Shown: positions 43,607 through 52,232, counted from the stretch's first letter. The stretch: 64,000 nucleotides of DNA from JACMRP01 sp047302465 (GCF_047302465.1 NZ_CP178621.1:2542001-2606000); one strand, 5' to 3'. The notes: generated from the letters alone by a model not told the origin. A program made the numbers and translations.

Positions 43607-44386
43607 CTACCCGCCAGTTTGCTGACGGCGGTATTCCTCAAGAAGAGCTCTTAAGTCACGGCCAACGCTGGATCCCACAGGCAATGTGCGCACAAGATCC
43701 GCATAAGTTTGATAGCTATTGGCGTTGATAAATCCAAAAAGACCACGCACCGCTTGTTCAGACGAAAAAACGGCGCCACGCCCAAGAAGTTCTGTCAGGT
43801 AGTGATGCACCACATACTCTGAAGAAGTTCCCATATAGCGCTTCATTTCATTCATCGCCTGCTCTACCAAGAGAGGATCCGAAGTATTCGTTAACGACTC
43901 GGTCAATGCTTTAAGATTTTCTTCTGATGGCGGCAGGTCCGTCATAAGTTCCAAAGCCGATTCTTGAACAAACTCGTCCGTGCTCTCGATGTACTCGCGA
44001 GCCAAGGCTTCTGTTTGCGCAAGATTTGCAGGATCTTTGGCATAGGCAGCACGATATGTTTTTAAAAGCCCATGCAGCTTTTGCCCTACGGCGATCTCGT
44101 AAGATTTTGGATCTGTTTGTGGAAAATCACAGGCTTCGTTTCCGTAGCAGGCTTTGGTATCTTTCAAAGCTTGTAACAAGCTGTCTTTGTCAGTGGGATT
44201 CACCGTCGCTGTCGTTGGTTTTTGCGGCGTCTGTGTATTCGCCGGTGCACGCATGTTTTCAGAAACTGGTTTCGTCGTTTTTGAAGAAACCCTATCTGCT
44301 TTACGCACAGACTTCATCTGCCACAAAGACAGGGCCGCTAAAATGACAGTACCAACAATAAAAGCTTTCGACTTTAACGAATCCAT
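43607..44386 (-). CDS. Anchored periplasmic protein of unknown function with helical repeats
   Basis: 259 residues. A short basic N-terminus and one membrane segment (FIVGTVILAALSLWQM) anchor it; a Thr/Pro/Lys linker to about residue 60 follows. The rest is helical with repeat-like stretches (ESTDEFVQESALELMTDLP, TSDPLLVEQAMNEMKRYMG) that recall HEAT repeats. Two Cys in ACYGNEACDFP may form a disulfide. It precedes the transglycosylase gene's end by 17 bases and GAGG lies ahead of the ATG. No function is claimed. Confidence 0.7.
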   Translation of the reverse strand: MDSLKSKAFIVGTVILAALSLWQMKSVRKADRVSSKTTKPVSENMRAPANTQTPQKPTTATVNPTDKDSLLQALKDTKACYGNEACDFPQTDPKSYEIAVGQKLHGLLKTYRAAYAKDPANLAQTEALAREYIESTDEFVQESALELMTDLPPSEENLKALTESLTNTSDPLLVEQAMNEMKRYMGTSSEYVVHHYLTELLGRGAVFSSEQAVRGLFGFINANSYQTYADLVRTLPVGSSVGRDLRALLEEYRRQQTGG

Positions 44387-44403
44387 ACTCACCTCTTAAA
44401 TCT

Positions 44404-45987
44404 CTAGCGAAGGACTTGAGTCCACTCAGCCGTTGTATCTGTCGGAAGGATAAATCCTGTATAGATATATCCCACTTGCCCCTGATAGCTGACTTTGTAG
44501 TAGACCTTGTTGTTAGAGCTTTCGACGAACACATCATAAACTTGCAATTGCGTATTTTTTGGAATCAAACGGATTAATTCCCCGCCTGGAGCTGTCCGCT
44601 GATTGATTCCAGCTGCATTGATGATCTTTACCGTTTCACCAACACGAGCCAAAGTCGCAGGCCATGAATTTGACTCATCAACCACTGCCCAAGACTGGTA
44701 GTCGGTCTTATTGCCAGCAAAGATGTAGCCTTCTTTATTTTGGAACTTCACTTTGTAATAGCGATCATTTGCTGGCGCATTACGAAGCTCAAAATCCAAT
44801 ACAGACAATACTTGATTCTGAGGAATTACAGACACAATACCACCACCAGGGGTCGCACGCAGATTGGTATTTTTCAAAACCTCAATCTGAGTCCCAACAG
44901 CATACAAAGTATTTTCATACTGCGGGCACACTTTATGGCGATCCAAAGTCACTGGAGCGTAGTTCGCAAGAACTGAGTCTTTGACAAGCGTTGCTTCATT
45001 CGAAGAATAATCGCTTACAACCTTTAAGCAGATCGCATCACGTGCCTCATTTACGCACGAAGCTTTGTTATTGTTCACAACACAGTAGACGCCAGAAGCA
45101 TTCTTATAAAGAACTCCAGGTTTTAATGTCGTACTTTCGCCGCTACCAGGTGCTGGACAATTTTCTTTTTTCTCGATCAAGCAGGCAACGTCAATGGAAG
45201 CTTTCTTGTTGGCATTGGTTACGTGCTTTTGCCAAAGACGTTTGCTGTAGTGTTCATAGAAGTTTTTATCGTTCTGAGCCCATTTATCGTTAGGATTTTT
45301 CCAACGACAGATCTTTCCAGCGCCACCATTGTAAGCCGCCCATGCAGAGCGCACGCGAGCTTCATAATCCGTCGCAGACTTCACACAAGATTGCGAAGGA
45401 GCACGTTCCCACTGCTTATAGTAGATGTCCATTGCATAGGTCAGGTTGCTGATAAGATTCCAAGCGATCCCCGAATCAATGACTGAGAAATGCGCACGAT
45501 CATCGATTTGCATCATGCCGTGGCCGTGACCGTAGTCACCTCTCATCATTTTAATACGAGCGTCAGTGGCTTTGCGGTAGTGACTCCAGTAACTTTCGTG
45601 ACTGGCTGTCGCTTGAACACCAATCAACCACCAAGAAAGCTCTGTAGAGCTTACAGCGGGCTTACGCTTCTTCATGTAGTAAGTCGCAGCATCACGGATG
45701 ACGGCGTTCATTTCATCAACATAACGAGAGCGCTCGGAAGCGCGAACTTCACTATCGTTAAAGATCAGTGTTCCATAAGTATTAACAACAAAACGATCTT
45801 CACCAAACGCGTTGGCGTTGCAGGCTTGAGGAGCGCGACCATAGTTATACTCGCCCCCGACTCGATCATTGCACTTGTAGTAGTCTGCGGTGGCAGCACG
45901 GGTATGTGTAGCCACACCCAAAACTAACGTGAAAGCCGTTCCTAGAGCGAAAACTTTGAGGTCAAATGATATATGTTTGTTTCCCAT
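44404..45987 (-). CDS. Secreted lytic-transglycosylase-like protein with two bacterial SH3 domains
   Basis: 527 residues from the ATG at 45987, which starts a signal peptide (VFALGTAFTLVLGVATHTRA). Residues about 95-270 form an SLT-like fold: the catalytic Glu in ATASHESYW, then GHGHGMMQIDDRAHF and SAWAAYNGGAGKICRW. A small Cys-rich middle domain (PGVLYKNASGVYCVV) follows, then two SH3 domains (TQIEVLKNTNLRATPGGG; ETVKIINAAGINQRTAPGGE) that bind peptide or glycan. It would cleave murein. In a predator such an enzyme could act on its own or on prey wall. The GTG ten codons upstream is less likely. Confidence 0.83.
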   Translation of the reverse strand: MGNKHISFDLKVFALGTAFTLVLGVATHTRAATADYYKCNDRVGGEYNYGRAPQACNANAFGEDRFVVNTYGTLIFNDSEVRASERSRYVDEMNAVIRDAATYYMKKRKPAVSSTELSWWLIGVQATASHESYWSHYRKATDARIKMMRGDYGHGHGMMQIDDRAHFSVIDSGIAWNLISNLTYAMDIYYKQWERAPSQSCVKSATDYEARVRSAWAAYNGGAGKICRWKNPNDKWAQNDKNFYEHYSKRLWQKHVTNANKKASIDVACLIEKKENCPAPGSGESTTLKPGVLYKNASGVYCVVNNNKASCVNEARDAICLKVVSDYSSNEATLVKDSVLANYAPVTLDRHKVCPQYENTLYAVGTQIEVLKNTNLRATPGGGIVSVIPQNQVLSVLDFELRNAPANDRYYKVKFQNKEGYIFAGNKTDYQSWAVVDESNSWPATLARVGETVKIINAAGINQRTAPGGELIRLIPKNTQLQVYDVFVESSNNKVYYKVSYQGQVGYIYTGFILPTDTTAEWTQVLR

Positions 45988-46213
45988 GTAGAGCCTATCG
46001 GCTCCTGGACATTCCACTTAATGAAAATCCACCAACACACCGGCCCAAGGCCGCAACTCTAGACCGAAGAATAGCCACCCAAGGTCCAGGCTTGTTTCAA
46101 GCAGAGCCGTCCCGCTCTCGAGATGTTCCGAATACCTTTTATGGAGCGTAAATAGTTTGTATTTCTTCAGTCCCTATATCCATTCCCTAGTAACCGAATT
46201 ACTTTTGGGGAAT

Positions 46214-47263
46214 ATGCAGCGTTTTAAATTTTTACTACTAATTGTGGTTTTCTGGGGGCTCTACGCAGAGGCGGCAGAATTTGATGGCATCGGTGCCGAG
46301 GGGGAAGTTGCTTTTGATTACAACTTCCTATCCTCCAAAGGGATCCCCATTCCTTACACCGAAGGTGCTACGAATGAAACATATCGACTTAATGATGCTG
46401 TATTACGCCTGAAGAAAAACGCTGAGCAGATTCTACTTATAGCTCGCTTAAACTATACTCCTAGGCAGTACTCACCCGATGGAGTCAAAACCGCAACGGC
46501 CAATTTTAGTACCTTAAGCCAATTGGAAGTTTTCTATAAGGTAACTCCGAAACTGCATTTGGGCTTTGGCCGTCTCGTAACGACAATGGGCTATGACTCT
46601 GTTTTGAGGTACGAGAATACCTTTTACAATAACTCGATCGCCTATCAACGAATCGTGCCAGGATCTGGTGAGGGGCTAAGGGCCAACTACATAAGTGACT
46701 CTTTTACGGCTTCTGCTTCGACATACAATCAGTTCAACTTCGGCGCCACTGGTGAAGATTATGCTGCGACAAAAGCAACAGAGCTTTCAATAATGATGAA
46801 GTTCGCAGACTTTACGGGGTTTGCGGGCTATTTGACAGGTAAAGATGCTTCAGAGGCTCCGGCCACGGGAACCACGCAGAAATCTTCGTCTGACTTTTGG
46901 GTATCTTACAAACCAACCAGCAATCTTTTGTTGGTACTAACCTATGATGCTCAGACTTATCAGGTAGAGGGAGCTTCTACCCATTGGTTTGATGCAACCA
47001 GCGCTATGGCCGTATATACCTATGGTATTAATAACTTTGGCGTTCGCTATGAGATGGTCCGAGGAGCCAATGACATCGGCTACGCCGCCGCCGATCACGT
47101 GAATGTTCTTTACCTGACAGACAAAATCAAATTAACAGATCATCTCAATCTTTATGTCGAAGGCCGCTTCGATCATGCGGATGAAGATGTTTATTTTAAC
47201 AAAGACGGCGTAGCGACTGACAATGCTACAATGATAACCCTTGCAGCTTTAGCGTATTTCTAA
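46214..47263 (+). CDS. Outer-membrane beta-barrel (porin-like) protein
   Basis: About 349 residues from the ATG at 46214, which has GGGGA just upstream and starts a signal peptide (QRFKFLLLIVVFWGLYAEA). The mature chain alternates polar and hydrophobic residues with many aromatic ends (QLEVFYKVTPKLHLGFGRL, FWVSYKPTSNLLLVLTYDAQ) and finishes with ALAYF, the C-terminal aromatic needed for barrel insertion. It resembles BBP2-type porins. The frame extends upstream to 46157 but without a good start. Confidence 0.78.
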   Translation: MQRFKFLLLIVVFWGLYAEAAEFDGIGAEGEVAFDYNFLSSKGIPIPYTEGATNETYRLNDAVLRLKKNAEQILLIARLNYTPRQYSPDGVKTATANFSTLSQLEVFYKVTPKLHLGFGRLVTTMGYDSVLRYENTFYNNSIAYQRIVPGSGEGLRANYISDSFTASASTYNQFNFGATGEDYAATKATELSIMMKFADFTGFAGYLTGKDASEAPATGTTQKSSSDFWVSYKPTSNLLLVLTYDAQTYQVEGASTHWFDATSAMAVYTYGINNFGVRYEMVRGANDIGYAAADHVNVLYLTDKIKLTDHLNLYVEGRFDHADEDVYFNKDGVATDNATMITLAALAYF

Positions 47264-47337
47264 TTCTTTCCAGACACGCTAGCAAACCTACATAATACAC
47301 TTGTTTCATGCGCCCATTGCTCCGAGGTTAGCCTGAC

Positions 47338-47358
47338 CACGATCATCTACTGATCGTG
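47338..47358. terminator. Perfect hairpin at the junction of two convergent genes
   Basis: CACGATCA, a TCTAC loop and TGATCGTG form an 8-bp stem that contains the protease stop codon and lies 75 bases after the porin-like gene. No U-run follows on either strand, so termination by it is uncertain. Confidence 0.35.
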
Positions 47359-49250
47359 ACCGAGTTCGACTTCAGCGATTCATTGCCTTGAGCGTCGACC
47401 GCAGTCACTTGATAAGAATAGCTAGCTCCTGCGACTGTCGCTCCATCAGAGTAGCTCAACGAGGTAGTCTCACCCACTTTGACCCCATTACGATAAATCA
47501 AATATTTGCTCACACCCACATTGTCTGAGGCTGCGCTCCACTGAACCTTCACCGCAACGGCTGCTTTTCGGCCCTTTCCGTTTGTTGCCAATAGAGCACT
47601 GACTCCCATCGGTGCTGATGGGGCCTGAGTGTCGACCACTGGAGCTGGCGTTGATGTTGGCGTCGGTGTAGGGATCGGCGTTGGCGGTGGACTGATAGCA
47701 TTGCCGACGATCAGTTGGTTTCGGGCATTATCAATAGACAGGGGCAGACCACCGGACGAGGCCAAGACGGCGCCGGAGGCTGGATCGACCAATTCGAACG
47801 AGCGAATCGTCAGCGGATTTCCAGAGTAAGTGTCAACATAAAGGAAATAAAAGTTCTGCAGATTCAGCTGATCCAGCGACGTCGTCAGCAGATCTGAAGC
47901 GTCGAAGTAAAATGTGCCATCAACTTCCCTGCTAGTACTGCCATCAAAGGCATAATAACCGCCTCTCATATACAAGGCTCCCGGGCGCCAATAAGTTTGT
48001 GGCGTCGTCGTTGATGACGATGATGAAGCGAGATCCAGCATAATTGCTCCGCGCGCCAAATGTGAGAGCGTGAATCTCATGAGAAGTTTTGGTGTGTAAG
48101 GAGTATACGTCTGTGCAAGGGCGAGTCCTTGTGCAGCAAGTATCGGGAGACGGCTCACGAGCATATTAGGCACAGCTGTCGCAAGGCGGAAGGCATCGTA
48201 GGAAATCCACATAAAGCCGCTGTTCCCCCAACTGCTTCCCCAAGAGTTCGCAATTTTGAAGGCGCCAAGCTCTCCGGCATCAACTTGACCATCGCCGTTG
48301 ATATCGGACCAGATATCATCATTGAAACCCACGATCGTCATGGCGTGAGGGCCTTGCTTGCTGCCTGTCATATAGGTCGCAATCTTTTGACCAACGAAAG
48401 GATTGCTGGACGCATTCGGGTTTGTCTTGATGGTGTTATAGGTCCAACTGAAAATATAGGTTCCGAAATTCAACACATGCCCGTTCGTGAGCCACTCTTT
48501 AGCCATGGCAATTCCGGCGTCGTTATTGATGATCATGCTGCTGCTCTTGAGGCGCCACGAAATCGCCGTTCGCCAATGCTCCGGATTTAAATCCCAAGAG
48601 CGATAGTCATTCACATTATAGGGAAGCTCCGAAAGTGTCACAGCCCCATGTTTTTCAGTAATACCGCGGGCGGCTTCAAAGCTCGTGCCGCCATCGGCGC
48701 CGTCACTGGCCAAATTATAGGTCCAACGAGGCGAGAAAACTTTCGTGCGAGAGGTCTTGTTGTTACAGCCCAGAGTCAGACAAACTTCGTGACTCATCAA
48801 ATAGTAAGTGGTGGACCAGCCCACACAAGAATTTTGAGTTCCCTGATCACCGATGACCGGGAAGGAGACGAGATTGCTGTTGTCGACTCCCGTTGGCAAA
48901 GTAGCGCCAAAAACGCTGCCGTCACTTGAAGTGGACGCCGAACCTGTGGGCTCGCTCGCCCCGAACTCAGGGCTCACTTCGGTCTCATATTCTGGAAGGC
49001 CCGCGGGCGCTTCTGGCAGAGGCGCTTGGCCGCGCTCACGGCGCTCCGAATTGATTCTTTCCAAAGCCAATTTATTCGCGCGAATTTTTTTGATCTTCAC
49101 TTTTTTAAGCTTTTTCAATTCTTCGGGGGTGGCTTCTTTTAAACCCGTGGCACGCCCTTGATTGGGACTAAGACTGCTCATGTTGACATACAAAACATTT
49201 AAAGCACCCGCCAAAGCGAGCACACCGATCACCTGCAATATTTTTTTCAA
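47343..49250 (-). CDS. Secreted papain-like (C1) cysteine protease with EF-hand loop and fibronectin III domain
   Basis: 635 residues. A hydrophobic N-terminus is followed by a long pro-region rich in Lys and Pro. The protease domain has Gln-Gly-Thr-Gln-Asn-Ser-Cys142 (oxyanion Gln136/Gln139 area and nucleophile), His302 in GPHAMTIVGFN and Asn335 in KIANSWGSSWG. Between His and Asn lies a complete calcium-binding loop, Asp316 to Glu327 (DINGDGQVDAGE). The C-terminal 95 residues form a fibronectin type III domain after a Pro/Thr linker. Start is TTG with GGGGG upstream. A role in degrading external or prey protein is inferred. Confidence 0.87.
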   Translation of the reverse strand: MKKILQVIGVLALAGALNVLYVNMSSLSPNQGRATGLKEATPEELKKLKKVKIKKIRANKLALERINSERRERGQAPLPEAPAGLPEYETEVSPEFGASEPTGSASTSSDGSVFGATLPTGVDNSNLVSFPVIGDQGTQNSCVGWSTTYYLMSHEVCLTLGCNNKTSRTKVFSPRWTYNLASDGADGGTSFEAARGITEKHGAVTLSELPYNVNDYRSWDLNPEHWRTAISWRLKSSSMIINNDAGIAMAKEWLTNGHVLNFGTYIFSWTYNTIKTNPNASSNPFVGQKIATYMTGSKQGPHAMTIVGFNDDIWSDINGDGQVDAGELGAFKIANSWGSSWGNSGFMWISYDAFRLATAVPNMLVSRLPILAAQGLALAQTYTPYTPKLLMRFTLSHLARGAIMLDLASSSSSTTTPQTYWRPGALYMRGGYYAFDGSTSREVDGTFYFDASDLLTTSLDQLNLQNFYFLYVDTYSGNPLTIRSFELVDPASGAVLASSGGLPLSIDNARNQLIVGNAISPPPTPIPTPTPTSTPAPVVDTQAPSAPMGVSALLATNGKGRKAAVAVKVQWSAASDNVGVSKYLIYRNGVKVGETTSLSYSDGATVAGASYSYQVTAVDAQGNESLKSNSVTISR

Positions 49251-49492
49251 AATTCCCCCAAAGGTTCCAGCAAACGAGACCTCCCTCAGTTTATCTTTGA
49301 ATCAGAAAAACATGTGATGAAAAAGCAATGACTCTCATTACGAAACAAAACGCCCCTTAAGAAACCACGGCCCTATGTTCGGCACATTGATCAAAATAAT
49401 AGATTAGAAAGACTCTTTTTTGATGACCACATCAGTAAAACGTCAAACCACAAAAACGAAAATTTAAATTTGAGGTTTTTAAAAAGGTCCAC

Positions 49493-49521
49493 TTGTTTCA
49501 TGGGCCTAATGCTTCTAATAT
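49493..49521 (+). promoter_or_regulatory. Promoter of the thioesterase gene, leaderless geometry
   Basis: TTGTTT (49493-49498), 17 bases and TAATAT (49516-49521, five of six) end seven bases before the ATG at 49528. There is no ribosome-binding site. The rest of the 277-base gap upstream shows nothing else I recognise. Confidence 0.6.
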
Positions 49522-49527
49522 TGAGGC

Positions 49528-49950
49528 ATGATTTGGACGAAAAAGCCGGACTTAGAGTCCTTAAAAAAAGCGTCAGCCAACACCATGGTTGATCACCTCG
49601 GAATTGAGTTCACAGAAATTGGTGATGATTACCTGATCGCTAAAATGCCGGTCGATCATCGCACCAAACAACCTGCGGGTCTCTTACACGGAGGCGCGTC
49701 TGTGACTTTGGCAGAAACCATGGGCAGCATTGCTTCGGTGTTTTGCCTGCCTACTCAAAACAAAATGCCAGTAGGAATCGAAATAAACGCCAACCATTTA
49801 AAGTCCGCAACATCTGGCTTCGTCTGGGGAAAAGTAACTCCTATCCGCGTTGGCCAAAGCCTGCACGTTTGGAACATCGAAATCCACAACGACAAAAAAG
49901 AAACCGTCTGCGTGAGCCGCCTCACAGTGATGATCGTCGATCGCAAGTAA
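49528..49950 (+). CDS. PaaI-type hotdog thioesterase
   Basis: 140 residues with the hotdog fold signature: LGIEFTEIGDDYLIAKMPV, the catalytic-loop GLLHGGASVTLAETMGSIAS, and GIEINANHLKSATSGFVWG. It would hydrolyse a small acyl- or aryl-CoA. It resembles the 1,4-dihydroxy-2-naphthoyl-CoA thioesterase branch, but no menaquinone genes are adjacent. It is followed by the VOC gene, 18 bases away, probably in one transcript. Confidence 0.87.
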   Translation: MIWTKKPDLESLKKASANTMVDHLGIEFTEIGDDYLIAKMPVDHRTKQPAGLLHGGASVTLAETMGSIASVFCLPTQNKMPVGIEINANHLKSATSGFVWGKVTPIRVGQSLHVWNIEIHNDKKETVCVSRLTVMIVDRK

Positions 49951-49968
49951 GACCCTTCGGAGAAAGCT

Positions 49969-50343
49969 ATGAGTGAGACAAAGCTAGGACCAGCAATCCC
50001 CCAATTACCAACGGCCGACATCGAAAAAACCGCAAACTTTTTCGAAACAAAGCTAGGCTTTAAAGTCGTAGCCAAAATGATCGACCACGGCTTCCTCTCA
50101 GTAAAACGCAGCGAAACAGAAATCCATTTCTGGAAAGCCGCTTCAGAAAAAGAAGCAAAAGACATAGGAAGCGCTAGCAGCTGTTATATCCGAGTACAAA
50201 ACATCGAGCCCCTCTTCAAAGAACTCAAAGAACGTGGTGCCCCTTTCAGATACGAACTGACAAAACAACCCTGGGGCATGAACGAAATGCAAATCGACGA
50301 TCCTTACTTAAATGCAATTCGCTTCGGCGAATCCGTCGACTAG
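49969..50343 (+). CDS. VOC superfamily protein, bleomycin-resistance-protein-like
   Basis: 124 residues. LPTADIEKTANFFETKLGFKVV and SVKRSETEIHFW form the first module, SSCYIRVQNIEPLFKELKERG and PWGMNEMQIDDPYLNAIRFGE the second. The closing PWGM...DP-N-IRFGE is shared with bleomycin-binding proteins. Those proteins sequester the drug as dimers, and the glyoxalase metal site is not evident here. Binding of some other ligand is equally possible. Confidence 0.83.
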   Translation: MSETKLGPAIPQLPTADIEKTANFFETKLGFKVVAKMIDHGFLSVKRSETEIHFWKAASEKEAKDIGSASSCYIRVQNIEPLFKELKERGAPFRYELTKQPWGMNEMQIDDPYLNAIRFGESVD

Positions 50344-50522
50344 GCACCCTGGAGACAACCATGAAGTGCAATTTCATATAGCTCTATTCATTGTGTCAGT
50401 GATAATTCCCTTTCCATCAAGGGGCAAAAATTGACCATTCTCAAAATGAGACACCTATAAAAACATATACTCACTCCTGAGTGGCATATCCTCTGCAGTT
50501 CATAGGTCATATCGGAGGATCT

Positions 50523-50876
50523 ATGAAGACATCTCTTAAACTCGTACTACCCGCTTTTTTATTGTTATTGTCTGGCTGTGCTCAGATCGTAACTAAAAAC
50601 TACGCCCCTACTCGTGGTGGTACAGTGAAATATAATACCGGTTGGTTTTTAGCCGATAAAAACCGCGAAAAAGCCATCGAAGAGATGAGACATTACTGCG
50701 CTCCAGGCCGTCCTCAGATCCTAAGAGAAGATTCAAGACTTGAAGGCACGGGACAAGTATTTACCAGTGGATCAACACGAGGAAATAATTATTCCAGCAC
50801 CTCTACTGAGTCCAAAGAAGCAAACATGTACATCCATTTCAGATGCGCAAAAATTCAAAGAACCGCCAACCGCTAA
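50523..50876 (+). CDS. Small lipoprotein of unknown function
   Basis: 117 residues from the ATG at 50523, preceded by GGAGG. The signal MKTSLKLVLPAFLLLLSGC carries lipobox L-S-G-C. The mature part has a Ser/Thr/Asn-rich tract near residue 85 and two Cys (HYCAPGRP; HFRCAK). Upstream, TTGACC (50431) and TATAAA (50456) flank the inverted repeat TCTCA-AAA-TGAGA. Function unknown. Confidence 0.78.
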   Translation: MKTSLKLVLPAFLLLLSGCAQIVTKNYAPTRGGTVKYNTGWFLADKNREKAIEEMRHYCAPGRPQILREDSRLEGTGQVFTSGSTRGNNYSSTSTESKEANMYIHFRCAKIQRTANR

Positions 50877-50919
50877 ATTTGGAATTTAACTGAAAGACGA
50901 AAGTGAATCGGAGCTCTCG

Positions 50920-51075
50920 ATGAAATCAGTAAAACAACTGCCCCTATTGGCTGGCGTAGCTGGAATGGTGTTAGTGGCAATATCTCCACGCGAAGACTGG
51001 ATTCGCATCGGTGCCGTCATTGTGGCAATTGCCTTACTAATTATTTTTTTTAAAGATAATCTTAAAAAGAATTAG
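50920..51075 (+). CDS. Small two-helix membrane protein
   Basis: A 51-residue frame beginning with ATG at 50920, preceded by GGAG six bases away. It encodes two hydrophobic segments (PLLAGVAGMVLVAI and IGAVIVAIALLIIFF) joined by a short charged turn (SPREDW) and a Lys-rich end, the layout of a small inner-membrane hairpin protein. A clean terminator follows 40 bases later, which supports it being a real transcript end. No family recognised. Confidence 0.65.
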   Translation: MKSVKQLPLLAGVAGMVLVAISPREDWIRIGAVIVAIALLIIFFKDNLKKN

Positions 51076-51095
51076 TTATCAAACCACCAGTTACG

Positions 51096-51199
51096 TAACC
51101 AAAACAAGTATCGAAAAGCGCAGATAAAAAAGTCTGCGCTTTTTATTTTCCGTTAACACAAACAGTGCAAAAGAGCTTTCGGATGAGAAACAATTTGGC
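51096..51199 (+). repeat. Duplicated 104-bp terminator module, copy A
   Basis: About 85% identical to 52888-52990, with only one length difference. Identity is highest over the terminator stem (51114-51143) but continues about 50 bases past it, ending in a shared GAGAAACAATTTGGC. That makes it more than two similar terminators. Confidence 0.75.
51114..51144 (+). terminator. Rho-independent terminator in module A
   Basis: AAAAGCGCAGA, an 8-base loop and TCTGCGCTTTT with further Ts form an 11-bp perfect stem after the small membrane protein gene. The A-run upstream makes it able to work in both directions. Confidence 0.85.
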
Positions 51200-51273
51200 C
51201 GACTAGTTTGAAACCTGGGGCTTCAAGTTAAACCAAATTCAGCAGGCACTTTCTGCCTTCAAGCAATCCTTAA

Positions 51274-51317
51274 GGTGTCGTTTTGACTCCAAAAAGAAGG
51301 CCCCGGGTTTGCAATAT
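51274..51317 (+). promoter_or_regulatory. Conserved leader/promoter block of the DUF4360 genes, copy 2
   Basis: Counterpart of 40837-40881, with GGTGTC--TTTTGACTCC, AAAA-GA-GGCCCC and TTTGCAATAT conserved. It lies 23 bases from the start codon here but 46 bases from it in copy 1. Confidence 0.5.
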
Positions 51318-51333
51318 CCCCTCTGCGGAGGGG
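51318..51333 (+). promoter_or_regulatory. UNCG-capped hairpin covering the ribosome-binding site of DUF4360 paralogue 2
   Basis: CCCCTC, the tetraloop TGCG and GAGGGG form a perfect 6-bp G/C-rich stem with a C(UGCG)G cap. The Shine-Dalgarno sequence GGAGGGG is its right arm, six bases before the ATG at 51340, so folding would block ribosome binding. Paralogue 1 has no such hairpin. Confidence 0.65.
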
Positions 51334-51339
51334 CGAAAA

Positions 51340-52038
51340 ATGAAACCAGCCTGGAAAGAATTACTTTACGCTATCAACGGAGCTGCGTTGTTTTTATTGG
51401 TTCTTTTAGCAACTGAGGTTGCATTAGGCCAAACGGAGCTACCGCCTTCTGCAAAAATCCTTTCAGTACAAACTGGCGGCGCAGGTTGCGAAGCCACAAA
51501 CACAGCTGTTAGCCTCGCACCTGATTTACAAGCAATCTCTGTGTTGTTTTCAGATTTCACATTGGAAGTCGGTGCAGGTACGGCCCGTCCCAATGATGGC
51601 CAACAAGTTAAAAATTGCCAAATCCGAGTTGAAATAGAAACTCCAGCAGGTTGGTCCTTGGCAGTTAAATCCGTTGATTATCGCGGCTTCGCACACCTAC
51701 CTGCTGGCGCATCGGCTCGTCATCGATTCTCTTATCGCACCGATGGCATGCCACCGGCGATGCTTCGTGAGGCCCCGATGCAAGGACCATTTACTGACAA
51801 TTATTTTTTCCGCTTAGAACAGCCTCTTAAAGAACGCATTCATACTCCCTGTGGCCCACCAAACATTCGGTTACGCTTAGGCACGCACATGGTGCTTTAC
51901 TACCCAGTAGGCGCAGCAAAACGCACAGGCGAGCCACGCGAAACCGCAATGCTAAGCTTAGACAGCGCCGACGTAAGCCTCCAACAAGATTTCCAACTAG
52001 AATGGAAACGCTGCGGGAAAAAGAACGCAATGAAGTAA
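51340..52038 (+). CDS. Secreted DUF4360 protein, paralogue 2
   Basis: 232 residues, the same length as the gene at 40928, and closely similar throughout: MKPAWKELLYAINGAALFLL at the start, GCEATNTAVSLAPDLQAISV, KNCQIRVEIETPAGWS, VDYRGFAHLPAGA, and the shared end LEWKRCGKKNAMK. Signal peptide and cysteines are conserved. The ATG at 51340 gives alignment with the paralogue; the frame runs further upstream through the hairpin. The gene arose by duplication, carrying its promoter block with it. Confidence 0.83.
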   Translation: MKPAWKELLYAINGAALFLLVLLATEVALGQTELPPSAKILSVQTGGAGCEATNTAVSLAPDLQAISVLFSDFTLEVGAGTARPNDGQQVKNCQIRVEIETPAGWSLAVKSVDYRGFAHLPAGASARHRFSYRTDGMPPAMLREAPMQGPFTDNYFFRLEQPLKERIHTPCGPPNIRLRLGTHMVLYYPVGAAKRTGEPRETAMLSLDSADVSLQQDFQLEWKRCGKKNAMK

Positions 52039-52205
52039 AAGCATCGAAAGGAAACTAAAATCACTTATCAAGTAGGCCATGAGAAAACTCAGCGGCTCTG
52101 GCGTCAAAAACAAAAATGCTATGCTTTCTAAACGCAGGCTCGGGGCACCACGGGTTAAGCCATTAGCTAAAAATGATTGCTTAATGCCATCTGATTAGAA
52201 GTAAT

Positions 52206-52232
52206 TTATACAAAACCATGTTTTTTGTATAA
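52206..52232 (+). promoter_or_regulatory. Promoter overlapped by a 10-bp inverted repeat
   Basis: TTATACAAAA (52206-52215) and TTTTGTATAA (52223-52232) are perfect inverted arms. The -35-like TTTATA (52205-52210) and a consensus TATAAT (52228-52233), 17 bases apart, fall on the two arms. A dimeric regulator bound here would cover the promoter. The rest of the gap after paralogue 2 shows nothing recognisable. Confidence 0.55.

Noticed and set aside
47298..49506. 17-base near-identical direct repeats (CACTTGTTTCATG-GCC) at 47298 and 49490 flanking the protease gene
   Set aside because: In 64 kb several 17-mer pairs with one mismatch are expected by chance, and one copy is just the thioesterase promoter region; no other sign of a mobile element.
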